A stretch of 64,000 nt of DNA from assembly GCA_963662175.1 (NCBI GenBank), contig OY759215.1, forward strand, positions 17,039,079 to 17,103,078, given 5' to 3'. Every line of letters starts with the position of its first letter. Positions within the stretch are counted from its first letter, which is position 1. The position numbers and the translations under genes are program-made. This document shows, piece by piece, positions 34,401-45,900 of this stretch. The notes beneath the pieces are model-generated. The model saw only the letters and a program-made list of their open reading frames with translations. It was not told where the DNA came from and searched no databases. Origin of the DNA: Aradus depressus. Taxonomy: Eukaryota > Arthropoda > Insecta > Hemiptera > Aradidae.

Positions 34401-37351
34401 ATAGGGCAATTACGCCTTGGAGCCAAAAATAAAAATATAAAAAAAAAAAAATATTCTTCTATCTAGTATACAAATTCCGTAGAATTACAGATATTGAATA
34501 TTACGGAGTACTTGCCCTTAACGCCTGAAGACCTCAGAAATGTTTCATCTGATCTTCTAAACAAAAACATGCAAAGGAATTTCATATATAAACAATAATT
34601 TAAGTACAGATACATTTTTGTGGAGCAATTTAGTACTTATTGCTTTCACTGAGGTCTAAATTGAATTTGAAATCAAATAGCCCAACCATTTGATAAAGAT
34701 TATTGTGGGGCATAGTCGTTAAAATCTAGTTAATTGAAGAGATTTAAGTATCTCGACCACGCTGGAGGATGGCCAAGCTGACAGAAACGTCTCTTAAATG
34801 TTGTTGTCCCCAAGGCAAACCGTAAATGACTGAAGATCCAGTACCCCTCTATTTATACATCATGATACTAGTGCTGCATTCTAGTGGCGGAGGAGCCCCT
34901 AGCAGTGATCTACTGATCTATTGGCATAAATAAATATAATAAATGCCATAAATAGTGAATCAATAATTGCTGAGATATTGAAGAGCGTTGGTGACTTAAT
35001 TGGAGTGATTCTCACTGGTCATCCAAGCTTCATTCGAGTGAATACCACAGGCGGTCAAAGTTTGATTCGAGTGTCCCACAGATGAGAGTGAGTTACACAG
35101 GTAGTCCCACATCGGTTCAAACAAATCTCGCTGAAAGCGCAGCTACATCGTTTTTTTTTTCTTCATATGGTTCATTTCGCTAGCCAGAAAAAAAAATCTA
35201 TAAACTTCCAGTTCAACTATAAGTAATGATAAGATGATATTTCAAGTAAATGTATGACTGATGTGTCAGGTCTTACGAAGGTGACGAGGCGGTCTCGACG
35301 GAAGGTGCCAACGGTTGGCGGTCCCACCGAGAGAACCAGTACCTGCTACGGAAGGAGGGCGGTGGTCTGCCGGTGGACTGCTGTCCCTCCACTCTGGAGA
35401 TAGTGGAGCCCCAGGGCGGGACCAACCAGGAGGGACTTTACGTCATCCTCTTCAGCGACGGAGAGAACAAACAGAGGTAACCCACCCTTTTCCTTCTCAT
35501 TCAATAATATTTTTTTAATCCATCCGAAGACTTGAAGTAAAGAGTGTTGTAATAAGATTCTAGTTTCTTTTTGAATTTAATTTCCGTAGCTATACTGGAC
35601 TTTCATTATGGCTTCAGAGCTCAAAATCATCAAACGTCAATTTAAAAGGGTGTGACAGCTAATATCCCAAATATCTATCTGATTTTCGATAGTTAGAAAA
35701 ACTGTCTATTTGTCACCTTCAGAGGAAAATTTTAGCTTACTAAATTGAAAGAGGTGTTCAAGATCACTAGAGTCTAAACTGCTGAGAAGACGTTGGTGTA
35801 ATTGAAACTATCAAATAACGCTGATACCAATTTTATTGCTTTACACAGTTGAAGTGGTTAGCAAGACACTTTTAAATTTAAAAAAAACTATGCCGAATTA
35901 CAACTTTTGTTTTACTTCAAATATGTCATACTTGTGCATTATTCTGCTGCATTATTCAATTACTCAGTAGTTTTGTTTAGAGAATGTTTGATATTTTGAA
36001 AGTGAGTAAGGGAAAATTAATGCACTTAACTCATTTTTGTGATATTGATCGGTTTTTCACTGTTCCGAAGTTTGTGAACAATGGTATTATTTGTAATAAT
36101 AATTTATTTATTTAATTATATTCAATATAGATCTTTTCTTTTGAAAAGGAATGCTTTCGGGTCTTCTTAATTGTTTAACTTTTAAAGAGTTAGTCAAAGC
36201 GTTATTTGGTACACCTGATGATATTTTCATGTAGGTTTGCCATGGAGTCAAGTTCAACTTACTTTCCAGAAACCTCTCAAAAGAAAAATTAAACTATTTA
36301 AGAATAGGAATAAAATGTATTTTGTCTCAGAAGATCTCTGACAATAATCCTTGGGTAGTATTCAATTATTATTAAAAGTTTTGTATAAGTATCCATAAAA
36401 CACAGAATTTCAAACAAATATCAAGCTACTACTAGAATAGAATAGAATTGTTTTTATTGAAAATAAGAAAAAAACAAAATCATACCAAAAAATTTACAAA
36501 GAAAAAAAACACTTAGACTATGGCCATTTTGGCCGTCAGTCGGAGTTGGCACCACAAAGATTTGCTAACGGAATTTCCTAATTTCACAAAATCAATGCTT
36601 TTTTTAAACTTACTATTTATGTTAATCCCATATAAAGAACCGCTCTCAGCTCTACCGAATGTATCATCTTTTTTCGCACTCACCCACACACAGACTAAAT
36701 CCAGTAAAAAAAACTTTTCAAAGGACTCAAAATCTTTTTCCTCTATAAATGTTTCAAACAACAGAAATACATCAAATCCCTTAACAAAATCAAAAAACAT
36801 TACCTTATCCTTCTTATTATTATTTCCGATATTGTAACTTAAAATAGAACATAAGTAATTACTATTACACACTTTTGTTTAGAACGAAGTTGTTATTAGT
36901 TTTATAAATCAGTTTTTTGGATTTGTTAGATGTGCCTTGCTCTTCATGGTAGGAAAATTCTTCAGAATTTCCAGGTCTTCTTTTTTTTTCTGCCCTAAGT
37001 ATCAAGCTACTATTATGTTCCGTTTGTTTTAGGTTCTACGAGTTGTCGTGCAGGGAGGGTGTGGAGGGGAGGCCGTGCCGGTTCATGGACAGACGGCTTC
37101 ACAACCAGTCCCGCTGTGTTCAGAAGTACTCCTACACGTATGCCATAGTGAAGCAGCCTGCGGGCGGAGCCATGAAGGAGCATCATCGACAGAACCACTT
37201 CACCTCCTTTCCGGCCAAGGGCACCAACTGGATGTTGGACTACATCCGGGTGCGGAGCGGGTGCAGCTGTGAGGTCTCCCCCAGGCCCAAGAAGCGACGG
37301 CCCTCCAAGAGTAGACGGCCCAAAGACCGGCTTAAGAGTGACGAGGACTAA
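22458..37351 (+). CDS. Spätzle/neurotrophin-like secreted cystine-knot ligand (spliced, four coding exons)
   Basis: Joining 22458-22490, 33592-33671, 35270-35476 and 37033-37351 gives 639 nt, 212 residues plus TAA. Every junction has GT..AG borders and the phases agree (0, 2, 2). Residues 1-21 form a signal peptide (MRIAYNSIII then a run of A, V, L). A short pro-region ends at a furin-type RSHR (55-58). Residues 74-188 match the Spätzle domain: VDCCPS (C75, C76), ELSC (C113), RPCRF (C122), QSRCVQKYSYTY (C135), WMLDYIRVRSGCSCEV (C184, C186), seven cysteines in all. The family forms disulfide-linked dimers that bind Toll receptors in immunity, patterning or neurotrophic signalling. The tail (191-206) is very basic. 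At 212 residues it is shorter than most family members, mainly through a small pro-region; an extra phase-compatible exon cannot be excluded. The paralogue (spz, NT1, spz3-6) is not resolved. Family call is firm from the motifs; receptor and role are inference. Confidence 0.9.
22537..22798 (+). mobile_element. TA-flanked MITE, 5' part
   Basis: Starts right after a TA with CTTCCTCAG and continues as the family described at 39323-39920: cgaagtacaggggaagtta, caacggaatttcatg, cgatatctcccgatagaa. The 3' part is missing. Confidence 0.7.
23264..23375 (+). mobile_element. SINE 3' fragment in intron 1 of the Spätzle-like gene
   Basis: Starts at taaagacccctatc and continues through ggataggcaaaatttagg and gtcgggctcatgtcc. 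It mixes traits of both SINE subfamilies. Confidence 0.7.
24682..24923 (-). mobile_element. SINE in intron 1 of the Spätzle-like gene, 3'-eroded
   Basis: Antisense copy with an intact head (B-box gggtttcgaaccc in reverse, at about 24856) and core. The 3' end is degenerate to the left of 24709. Confidence 0.87.
24924..28290. other. Intronic AT-rich DNA without genes
   Basis: Inside intron 1 of the Spätzle-like gene. 26730-26890 and 27780-28140 hold degenerate interspersed repeats (the first MITE-like). T-runs are frequent. Confidence 0.5.
28350..28613. repeat. Perfect inverted repeat, 124-bp arms, 16-bp loop
   Basis: Left arm 28350-28473 and right arm 28490-28613 are exact reverse complements by base-by-base reading; the loop is 28474-28489. 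The arm contains ctgaggatggtagaaatacc and ataaataaacc-type features seen at retroelement 3' ends. GAACAACTTTTG occurs outside it on both sides (28293-28304 and 28615-28626). It lies in intron 1 of the Spätzle-like gene. Confidence 0.96.
29318..29355. repeat. Short palindrome among repeated TAATGTTAGTTTT motifs
   Basis: TCAGAACTAACATT and AATGTTAGTTCTGA form 14-bp arms with a 10-bp loop. Motifs like ggataatgttagtttt and ataatgtgagttttgatt recur at about 28985, 29015, 29047 and 29490, so this region is a scattered degenerate repeat. Confidence 0.75.
30058..30640 (+). mobile_element. MITE split by another insert
   Basis: MITE-like sequence (cgaagttaaaagggggaagtta to ccccctgattcc) stops near 30130 and resumes near 30440 (cgatattgtgtatgcatatcc, ctgtcgattttcaac). 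The intervening 300 bp ends in a retroelement-like ccctgaagaaggaaataaat motif. Confidence 0.55.
30780..31004 (-). mobile_element. TA-flanked MITE, partial
   Basis: Ends CTGGGGAAG followed by TA at 31005-31006, the same terminus as the 39323-39920 element. The other end is truncated. Confidence 0.7.
31466..31690 (+). mobile_element. MITE fragment
   Basis: Begins with a decayed terminus ctcccccagttatacgaaatg and continues through the common internal sequence (gttatgtaaccggtc, cttctgatagaatgaatg). Confidence 0.6.
31915..32445 (-). pseudogene. 5'-truncated Jockey-like retrotransposon in intron 1 of the Spätzle-like gene
   Basis: On the minus strand EAVRYLGVFLDTRLTWK and the following LHINTKLTQAYTRLKHLY match the region after the reverse-transcriptase palm. 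A frameshift follows, then LLYKTLLLSLLTYACSIW and LQTFQNKILHVSLNAPWF to the C-terminus near 32050. AATAAA (31936-31931) and a T/G-rich tail end the element. Dead on arrival by truncation. Confidence 0.85.
32446..33591. other. Intronic DNA without genes
   Basis: End of intron 1. A GC-richer patch at 32940-33200 is not recognised. Confidence 0.4.
33592..33671 (+). CDS. Spätzle-like gene: coding exon 2
   Basis: An 80-nt exon between acceptor ttgacag and donor gtaagt. It begins in phase 0 with VVSLAALALGWQRD, which completes the signal peptide started 11.1 kb upstream, and ends two bases into codon 38. It codes for residues 12-37. Confidence 0.85.
33695..34440 (-). pseudogene. Unrecognised acidic reading frame, frame-broken, antisense in intron 2
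   Basis: From about 34230 to 33695 a minus-strand frame reads as a real protein: IKYYSRGGTEEEVPFEFE, then a long Glu/Asp/Ser-rich stretch and GRKFFPRSIPRYIKTSEYL. Upstream, two other frames also look coding (YEFFGKTQEGQRPGIYLG, then IPRRQVEKEVIVSPPTT), implying at least two frameshifts or small introns. No family is recognised; a retroelement gag-like protein or a nested gene are both possible. Confidence 0.45.
34826..34858 (-). promoter_or_regulatory. TATA box plus initiator, antisense to the Spätzle-like gene
   Basis: On the minus strand TATAAATAG is followed by TCAGTC with 26 nt from the first T of the box to the initiator A, which is the standard spacing of an arthropod core promoter. 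It points at the acidic frame at 33695-34440. Activity is inference. Confidence 0.5.
35270..35476 (+). CDS. Spätzle-like gene: coding exon 3
   Basis: A 207-nt exon between acceptor tgtcag and donor gtaacc. It carries the end of the pro-region, the RSHR site and the first part of the cystine-knot domain through DGENKQR. It is much richer in G and C than the introns around it. Confidence 0.92.
36430..36870 (-). pseudogene. LINE fragment: endonuclease-like start joined to a 3' tail
   Basis: The minus strand encodes MFFDFVKGFDVFLLFETF and later TFGRAESGSLYGI, in the order of a LINE apurinic endonuclease domain. It is soon followed by a 3' end with AATAAAAACAATTC and repeated TTCTA. The element has therefore lost its middle. 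It lies in intron 3 of the Spätzle-like gene. Confidence 0.65.
37033..37351 (+). CDS. Spätzle-like gene: last coding exon
   Basis: Acceptor gttttag is followed by FYELSCREG and five of the seven domain cysteines, ending at TAA 37349-37351. The last 24 or so residues are rich in Lys, Arg, Pro and Ser and could bind heparan sulfate or be trimmed by a convertase (inference). Confidence 0.94.
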
Positions 37352-37841
37352 CTGTGTATTTTCTTGTACAGAGTATTATTTTTTTTTAATTCATTGTATA
37401 TGTGTATAATTGTACCACGCGTATTTCTAATTTTTTTTATATATAAGATAATATTTTAATAATATTTACAAACCTTCTAGTCAGCGTTTTCCAATTTAAT
37501 ATTTATACATATACCATTATAACACGTGGTAAACGCTGCTTAAAAGGTTATAAAATTTGTATACATATTGATGGGAACTATCGACTTTTTCAATACTGTA
37601 AAGAAACTAAGGTTTATTAATTCATCGTTTGTTTTTGTCGCCTTCAGTGGGCATAACTAAGGTACCTCCTCGGAAAGTAACCTCAACTCCTCTTCAGTCA
37701 CCTCCCAGATGGGAGAGCGCCCTCACAGCTTGTTGCTCCTTTCTTACTTAAAAATCAACTCTTCTGCAACAGTTGTTTTTACTTCATTTATTCGAATTAT
37801 TTTTTATTGTGATGAAATTCCGTAATGGATTCAGGATCATA

Positions 37842-37847
37842 AATAAA
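37842..37847 (+). terminator. Candidate poly(A) signal of the Spätzle-like gene
   Basis: AATAAA about 490 nt after the stop codon. Another AATAAA lies at 38684-38689. In such AT-rich DNA these hexamers are common by chance, so the true 3' end is uncertain. Confidence 0.3.
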
Positions 37848-38037
37848 AAAAATTGAAAATCACAATTGAATTGTTTACCTTTTACGATTAAATAATTGAT
37901 TAATTGAAACGTGCGGTCTGGTAATGCTGAAGGCACATTTCAAAAAATACAGGAATTTGTACTTTGTATTATTTTTTCCCACGTGAAATTATATTTATAT
38001 TGTTAAGATTGTCATAACCCGACCATTCATGGTACGT

Positions 38038-38156
38038 GAAAACTTTTATTTTCACAAATTTCGACGTAAAATTAATCATAAGTTGGGTCGTTATCATTCA
38101 CTACGATTGTATCCACATGTTCATGGACGTCGAAATTTATGAAAATAAACTTTTCC
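38038..38156. repeat. Stem-loop downstream of the Spätzle-like gene
   Basis: About 30-bp arms (38038-38067 and 38127-38156) with few mismatches close on a 59-nt loop; the inner arm bases are tttcgacgt and acgtcgaaa. If the transcript ends at 38684 or later this lies in the 3' UTR. Confidence 0.7.
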
Positions 38157-39322
38157 TTGTCTAATAACGTACGTTATGAAGAGAGTAAAGAGAAGAAAAA
38201 ATGTAAAGAAACCTGTAAATCGTTGTTTTATATTAAATACGCTATTTAACATTATCGCGTCAATTTACAAATTAAAATTTATTTTTTATATATGCAAATA
38301 ATAATTTTAACTTTTTTTTTTTGCAAACATTTCGGATTATTACAATGTGAATTATAAGTTAATTTTCAGTCGATAGTACCCATCACAAAAGCCGCTGAGG
38401 CAACAGATCAATGTCTGGTCCAATACATAGTCATGATTTTCGCCTATAACAACTAGGCGCAGCGTTTTAGTTTCGAGAATATTCGCTGTCATGCTATCTA
38501 ACTGAGCAAGAGGGTCTCTTTAAACCAGGCATCAATCATGCTCGCGACAGAAAAGCTCTTAACCTGCCAGATTGCGGTTTTCATACTTTCTGAATGATGT
38601 ACATAATGCCTGGAGTATGTATGGAAACCCAAAATCGAACAGTTTTGTACATTAAAATGAAGTTTTATAATTCATATGTACAGAATAAAATTAAGTATTT
38701 ATAAGTGAACTGAAGGTTTTGAACTTTGAACTTGTTTTCTTATTTATAATTTTCAAATTTTATAATCAAAATGTAAAAACATTTAATTATTATTGGACAA
38801 ATGTTTAATAAAATGTATATTAAATGAATAAAAAGATGTGTAAAATGTTTTCAACTTGATTAGTTGAATGACTTAAGCATTTGAGTTTTCCGTAATGGAA
38901 AGGAGATAATGTAGTAGTTCAAAGGCGCTCAATACCCAACGAGCTCAGCGCTTTGGAAATTTGACGTTGATTTGTTAGTTGGGGTATAATTGTTTTATTT
39001 TAAGTTGAAAGATGAGGCTAGCCGGCTTGCGCACCTCCCCTCCCAAGTTCCCTCCTATCCATACCCCCACTCTGCTTCCTTTATTATTATTGCCCCCTAT
39101 CGTCTATGGAACCATGACGTTAGTAATAACCTCATTTGGCTATTTAAGATAAACCGACTATACTTCTTTATATTCTACTGCATCTTTAAAATACTTGCAT
39201 TTTCTTTATATATGTAGATGTCGTAACTGCAATTTCATTAATATGCTTGTCAAGACATGATAATGTTCAGCTGCAATTTCTTAGAGATAAAAAAAAGTAA
39301 TCGCTGAATCACTGGCAATGTA

Positions 39323-39920
39323 CTTCCCCAGAACGAATTAATCTATTAACGTTTCGCTCTCTCTCTAAAACCAGTCGACCGTTTGTGCTAATGACTTACA
39401 TACATAGGGACTCCTAAATCCTCATACTAAATTTTGTGTCGATGAATTCATTACATCGGCAGATATTATGATTTTGTATTGAGCCCCCTCCCCTGAAACC
39501 CTCTTCCCGTCAACCGATATCGGTGAAAGACAGGTTATGTCCTCATTGGGTTTTGACTAAATATGAAATTTCATGTCGATACATTCATTGGATCGGCGGT
39601 TATTTGGGTTTTTGAGTTGTGATCCCCTCTTCCTTTCTGCCGATACCGCGGAAAATTAATAAATGTCATCCTTATGAGGTTCTGAAATCAGCCTCCTCCC
39701 TAACCCCTTCCCTCCATTTGACTGAAAAACAATAGGTGTTGTCGTTAGAGGGTTCTGGATTCACATATAATATTTCATGTTGAGACATTCATTCTAACGG
39801 GAGTTATTGTGTTCACTTTTTTCTTTCATATTTGAAATCTAGAGGTCGGAAAACATAAAATTCCGTATTAAATTTTTGATCGATTGCCTAACTTCCTCTA
39901 TACTTCGTACAGCTGGGGAA
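39323..39920 (-). mobile_element. Full-length MITE, TA-flanked, with short inverted termini
   Basis: Starts CTTCCCCAG after TA (39321-39322) and ends CTGGGGAA before TA (39921-39922). The ends are inverted repeats and the TA duplication fits Tc1/mariner-type transposition. Internal sequence repeats a theme of about 130-150 bp (gaattcattacatcgg.., gttattggg.., ccgatatcgg). No coding sequence. Confidence 0.8.
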
Positions 39921-42900
39921 TAAAAACCTAAGTTGACTGACGTAAAGAACAAACTAGCTTTAAACATTGGTTCTGGATCGATGTATTGACTAGCGCTTGA
40001 TTGTGCCTCATATGGAGTACAATCTATTATTCTATTAACCACAATAATTCTGAATATTTGAAATTGAAGTATTGTGTTGTAGATATTTAATTATATTTAT
40101 CTTTAACATGGAACTAGCCGGGTTTTCATTTTCCCAATACGTATGTTACTGTTCTCACGTCATATGCTATGGCGAACACGGTTTAGAAGTGGCTGAAACC
40201 CTGATTACAGAACATGTTCAACATTTCCTCACACTACCTCCAACTTAAATAACTAAGAATTCTTTATCTTTTCTTGAATTCTCTGCTACACTCCTCTAAG
40301 CAACCTCCTTTTCCTTGATCCTAGTTTACTTATGTTACCAGAATAACTATCAAAACTATATGTACGAAAGTTCCAATGGCTAAAAAACGAAAGATATTTT
40401 TCGCTAATACTAACGCTTTATTTGAAACTTTATAATAAAATATTTATATAAAAAACAACAATGAATAACAAATGCAAAATCAGAATAGATCTGTAATCAA
40501 AGCAAACGTTAGTTCAACGCGATTTCAATATCCTCTTTGTAATCTGAATCTTCTTCCTCAAGCGCCTGAAAAACCTCTAAGGTATATTTCTTTTCCGTTT
40601 TCTGTCAACCGATGTTCAAGTTTAGCATCCAAAGGTAACAATAGAAAAAAACATTTGTATGTAGTATATTATTTTCGTTCATGATTTTAACTTAAAGACG
40701 AGCGAAGAATACGAAAAAAACGCAACTAACGGCTAGACTGAGTGTCGCGTTACCCTCTCCTCGGTAAACTAAATTGCCAAAGAACTACTTGAGAGTTGGT
40801 AGTGAAGGAAAGAGAAGCTAAAAATGGATAGAATACGTGAAACTTACCTAAATTAGTAAAATTGGGTTAAGATTATCTTTAGTTGAAGAAATTATATTTT
40901 GGCACTAAATTAATTATCATCTTAAGCCCTTCATTGTGTTGGACCTTACTCTGTAATGTAGGGATGATGAAACCTCTTTAAGATCTACAACATATTATGC
41001 AAGGAACAGCTTTGAATTATTTGACTCGTTTAGTATTCACGCTGTTCATTCATTTTATTTTTTTATTGTTTTTAAATTTGCTTTTTCCATACAGGAGAAA
41101 TTTGGGAATTTAAGGTTGAGCAGTAGCCGTTGTTTTCATTAAACCCTTGACCCAGAAGAATCAAATGTAATTTCCTGCGTTTGTCAACCAATTCAAAAAT
41201 GTATACCTAACATTTTTCGTTCACTTTTTTTTTTGTTCTCTACTTCCAATATGATAAGATAAAAATATATTGTTAAGGATTTCTTTAAATTTAAATTAAG
41301 GAATCCTATAATCGTCAAGAATCATCCTTAAAGGAGGTCAACGAAAGTTGTACAAATCCATGTCAAAATATTCACCACGATGTTAAGGTTTGTTTCATTA
41401 TTATCAGCGGTAAATGTTTTTGAAACAGAACGCTATGTTTTACCCTCTTCATGTGATCCACCTCAAGGGAATCTATACAGACTGTAGGAATCTATTGTTC
41501 GTCCTCAGAACTTACCTGTATCGTTACAAATTTCTATATTTGATACTATCCATTATACTTTGATAAAATACTAAAAATTAACATTTATGTATAAAGTCCT
41601 GTTGAACAAGATGTTTACAATTTAAACTAATATATATTTGTAAAATTCCACTTTTACATAATTGTTTATAGATATGATTGTACAATATTTACCAAGTAAT
41701 ATTATTTAAAAAGCGAGCTTTGACCATTACTGATAACAAAATGGTTCGATCAAAATGGTCAGTACGCTGTCTTTTATGTCGGGTTTAAAATTAATTGAAC
41801 TCGATGGTAAGATAGAAATGCCAAATATTTTGTTCACCAATGTCATTATTTTTATATTTTCCTTTCTAAAATATTATTTTTTAATTCAAATGTATTAATG
41901 AAAAAATCTTGAATAACCAGAATTTGATAAATATATTTGAAATGCACTAAAATAAAATCTTACTGTTTTATGTAATTTAAAAAAAATGGATTGTAAATAC
42001 ATATATTGATTGTGAACTTTAATTTTATTTTAATTAATTTAATTATGTAAACATTTACATAAGAACCAATAAGAAAAATACAATGCATTTACATTATGTA
42101 CTTATTGGTTGTATTTCCTTATCCTTATCCCATAAATGAGGTCCACTTCATCTATTATTTCTTGAAATTTTGTATTATTAGCGTTTACATTCGATTTGTA
42201 TCCTAACCCACAATTATGAGTTCAATAGCATTATAATAGAGAAAGGAACAAAAAAGCTTCAAAGAGAAAAGTGGCTTTTTGGAGCTATTTCGAACGTAAA
42301 CAATTAGCAAAAATGTTTTTCCGACTCCCTGAACACACAATGAAAAAAAAAAAAACTTTCCTGCCTGCCCATGTAAGTTATGGTTCATCAACCACTACGT
42401 CCGTTTTTAAAAAACAAAACTTTATTTGAAGCTAATAAATACACTAGTTATAACTTTAAGTAACGAGTATAGAACAGATAACTATGTCGGTACACCAGGA
42501 GCACAAAGGAGAGAGTGAAGCTGTGAGAACCAGCTCCTGTGAAGGAGGTCTTATCTAGTGGATATAACTTGTATGTGAACACAATAGTTCCCGATGTAAT
42601 TTATGTATCGAAGAGAAATTTTATATTTAAACGCATAGCCCCATAAGGACAGGCAGAGAAAAACCAGGAAATTTAGTGAAGTTGTTATGTAAGTCAATAT
42701 TGATTGTTAGCTAGCCACAGCCGATAGGCTTCAGAAGGGATGCGAAAAATAATTAGAGCTGGAGAAATACAATACCGGTGTTTCACCGATAACTTTTTGC
42801 AATAATTTTGACATCAGAAATGTTAAATCAAATACGAGAAATGATATCTGACTCTTAGCCGTTAAATATGTTTATAACAATTTTTTTGTAATAAATTAAC

Positions 42901-45900
42901 TGCAAATGTTCGATGTGTAGCGAATTTATAAGGCTTCTTTAAGGGTGAATCAAGTGATTGTTTTATTTCACAACCGGTTTTGCATATTCTGCATCATCAG
43001 GTTGCAGAAAAATAAGGAGTGAGTACGTGGTAACTCTTCACACCAGTTTCTGAACGATAGCCTGAGTTGTTCAACCTGATGATGCAGAATATGCAAAACC
43101 TGTTGTGAAATAAAACTATGTTTGAACAGGAAGTTAACTGTTTTAATTCAAACTGATTAACTGTTTTAATATCCAGTTAATTGTATACGACATGAGAGGA
43201 AGTTAGGCGAAATTCGATTTGAAATTTCGTTACATTTTCGCTCTACCGAAAGAATCCGACATTAGATTTCGTCTATTTTTTCTCATGATTCACCTTCAAT
43301 TTTGATAGAGATATTATACATCGGGAATACGTATATTTCGGCGTCAGGGGGCGTAACACGTCATTTCACGGAAAGAGTTATCATTTCAAGTTAATTATCA
43401 TATCAACATAATGAAATTAATTAAAAATGTTCTTATGAAAGGACTCTTGAAGAAGTTCTTCTGTAAAATGACATGACTACGCTATTTGTCGCCGACATAT
43501 ACATTTTGATCTATACAGAAAAAAACTAGTACGAAAATAGACAACATTAACAAAACAGGAAGGTGTATCAGGTCAACATATTTTTACAAATAATATTTCA
43601 ACATATTTTTTTAGAAATTATTTTATTGAAAATATTTATTATAACATGGATTGACTAACTATAATTATCAGCGTACATGAGTATAATTCTAATCAACTCA
43701 TCAAACTGAGTATATAGAGGTATGCTTATATTTAAGTATCACGTGTCATAAAATATGCACTAATTGAACAAGTTTGTTACTATAAACCTCGCTAATTCGG
43801 ACACTCACTCAGACGGAAATACCATCATTTCAATAATTAGATATCAAAGAATAAAAATGTTATTTTTACTTTTAAAATAAATGAAATTGTTTATTTTTTC
43901 ACTGGAAGGTCTTTTCTCCAATTGAACATTTTCTAAGAAATTTATTAAAACAGCAGTTTCCGTTTTTCTTCAGTTTTCAATATATTTAAATTAAACCTTT
44001 GACCTGGTCAGTTTTAAGAAAATAACAGTGAAGCTTAAATCAATGACAAAATTAAAATTTTAGAATGAATTGATACAATTTGTTCACATCGAAGTGCATT
44101 GACAAATTTCGTTATAGGAAGTATTATGTATGACATTAAAAAAAAAAAAAAAAAAATGTCATTATGACTTTATTCTCGAATAAAGACATTCAAATTCTAC
44201 TAATAGTTCACTGCATAACTGAATGTTGTAGTTTTATAATTGTGACACCTAGTTAAAAAAATTGGCGTTGATTCGAACTTTCACTAAATCATATTTGATA
44301 CGATCCTATACATATTTAGTCCGAATTTGTGAGATTTTATAGTATTTTTAAATAATATCTAATTATAATATCCAAAAGAAGAAGTTCTAGTAATTTTTTT
44401 CAAAGAAGATAAAAGCATAAAAATTAAAAGCCAATTAAAATGTAACATGAAAATAACATTTTCTTTTTTTTACGTAATAGTAAAATCGGCTGAAGAACGA
44501 TTTAAGTAATAAAAACAAAACTTAGTTTCATCTCTTTATATGAGGAAAATATAATTTTCATGATTAAACTATATCAATAAATTGATAACCTCTTTATCCC
44601 CGACATACCTCCGGAAGGGAGGCATCACAAACATTCCGAGGATCAATATAACACAAATAAGTCAAATATATTTTTAAAAATACGGCTTTATCGAAAAATA
44701 TCTTATTCGAAATATTTATTCAAGTAGAAATATGAAGTTTATTTATGATGAATAGATTTTCTATTTTTCTGGGAATAAGTCACTCAAAATATATATCCCA
44801 TCATCATTTCAAAAAATATGGAAATATATTAAAATTACCCAATATAAAAATAAATTTTTTTGTGTTAGAACATCTTGAAAAAATTGGTAAAACAATAAAG
44901 TAATAGTAAGTTGAAATAAATTCGCCCTTCGCCCTTTCATATTTTATTTATATGAAATAGATTTTATATAATATACAATGTATATTATAGCCAGCAGAGG
45001 AATAATAGCCTAACTCTTGGGATTACTATTCTGATTGACATAGAAAAGCAATGGAAGCTACATAGCTGAGACAAGTAAACTGATCTGACTAAACAGAACT
45101 TCACAATGTGATAGCAACTTCAACTAAAGAAAAATCTAAGAGGGAGGAATTGATGAAACACAGTGTTACGTAGCATCGTAGCAAGGACAGCCGATCATCA
45201 CATCTGCTGTTCACTGGCTCTTCATATATAACACTAGAGTTCAACATATATAGTTGAGTTCCAATATTTATCGGTGAGTCGACCGGGTTAAACCAACAGT
45301 TGTCGGAAATACAAACATATTTTATTAATTTTCAACCCCTAATTCTCTACAAGCGGGGACGGACCTTCCAAATAATAATAGTTTTAATACAACATACGGG
45401 AGAGGGAAAAAGGTAACGTTAAATTACCCACAAGAATGAATATTAGATGTTTTAATAGTTAATTCATTTCATTATCCTTTGTTCAACAACTTTTTCCGTT
45501 CTTCACAGATCTACGTCTAACAGACAATGATTTTACTGAACAGAACTATCGCGCACGTTCTGGCAATACCCCCGTCGTCTGTATGTATTTAAAATGTTGT
45601 TGCTTTTATTGAAGCCATCTTAACATATGAGCAACTCTAGAAAACCTCTCGAGAGAAATAAAAAATACATTTTTACTGGATTTAGAATCTAATACCATTA
45701 ACTCTTACTAGGTCGACAGGTTGAAAAAAGTAGAATATTTGGTCATTAACTAACGTTTTTCAATGTGAAATAATGTATACAACACATAAAACCACTACGG
45801 AATGGCTGATTTCTGCAATAACACCATCGACAGATAATGATGATTTAGAATGAATAATTGTAAATATGATAATATAATAATTGGATATACTGCCAGAACG

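Noticed and set aside
35315..35518. 67-residue plus-strand frame
   Set aside because: Wrong-frame reading of Spätzle-like exon 3; the true frame has the family cysteines and fits both splice junctions.
36520..36837. 105-residue plus-strand frame
   Set aside because: It is the antisense shadow of the LINE endonuclease fragment on the minus strand.
45000..45560. Possible solo LTR
   Set aside because: A TATA-like motif and a GC-richer patch are present, but no TG..CA ends or target-site duplication could be found.
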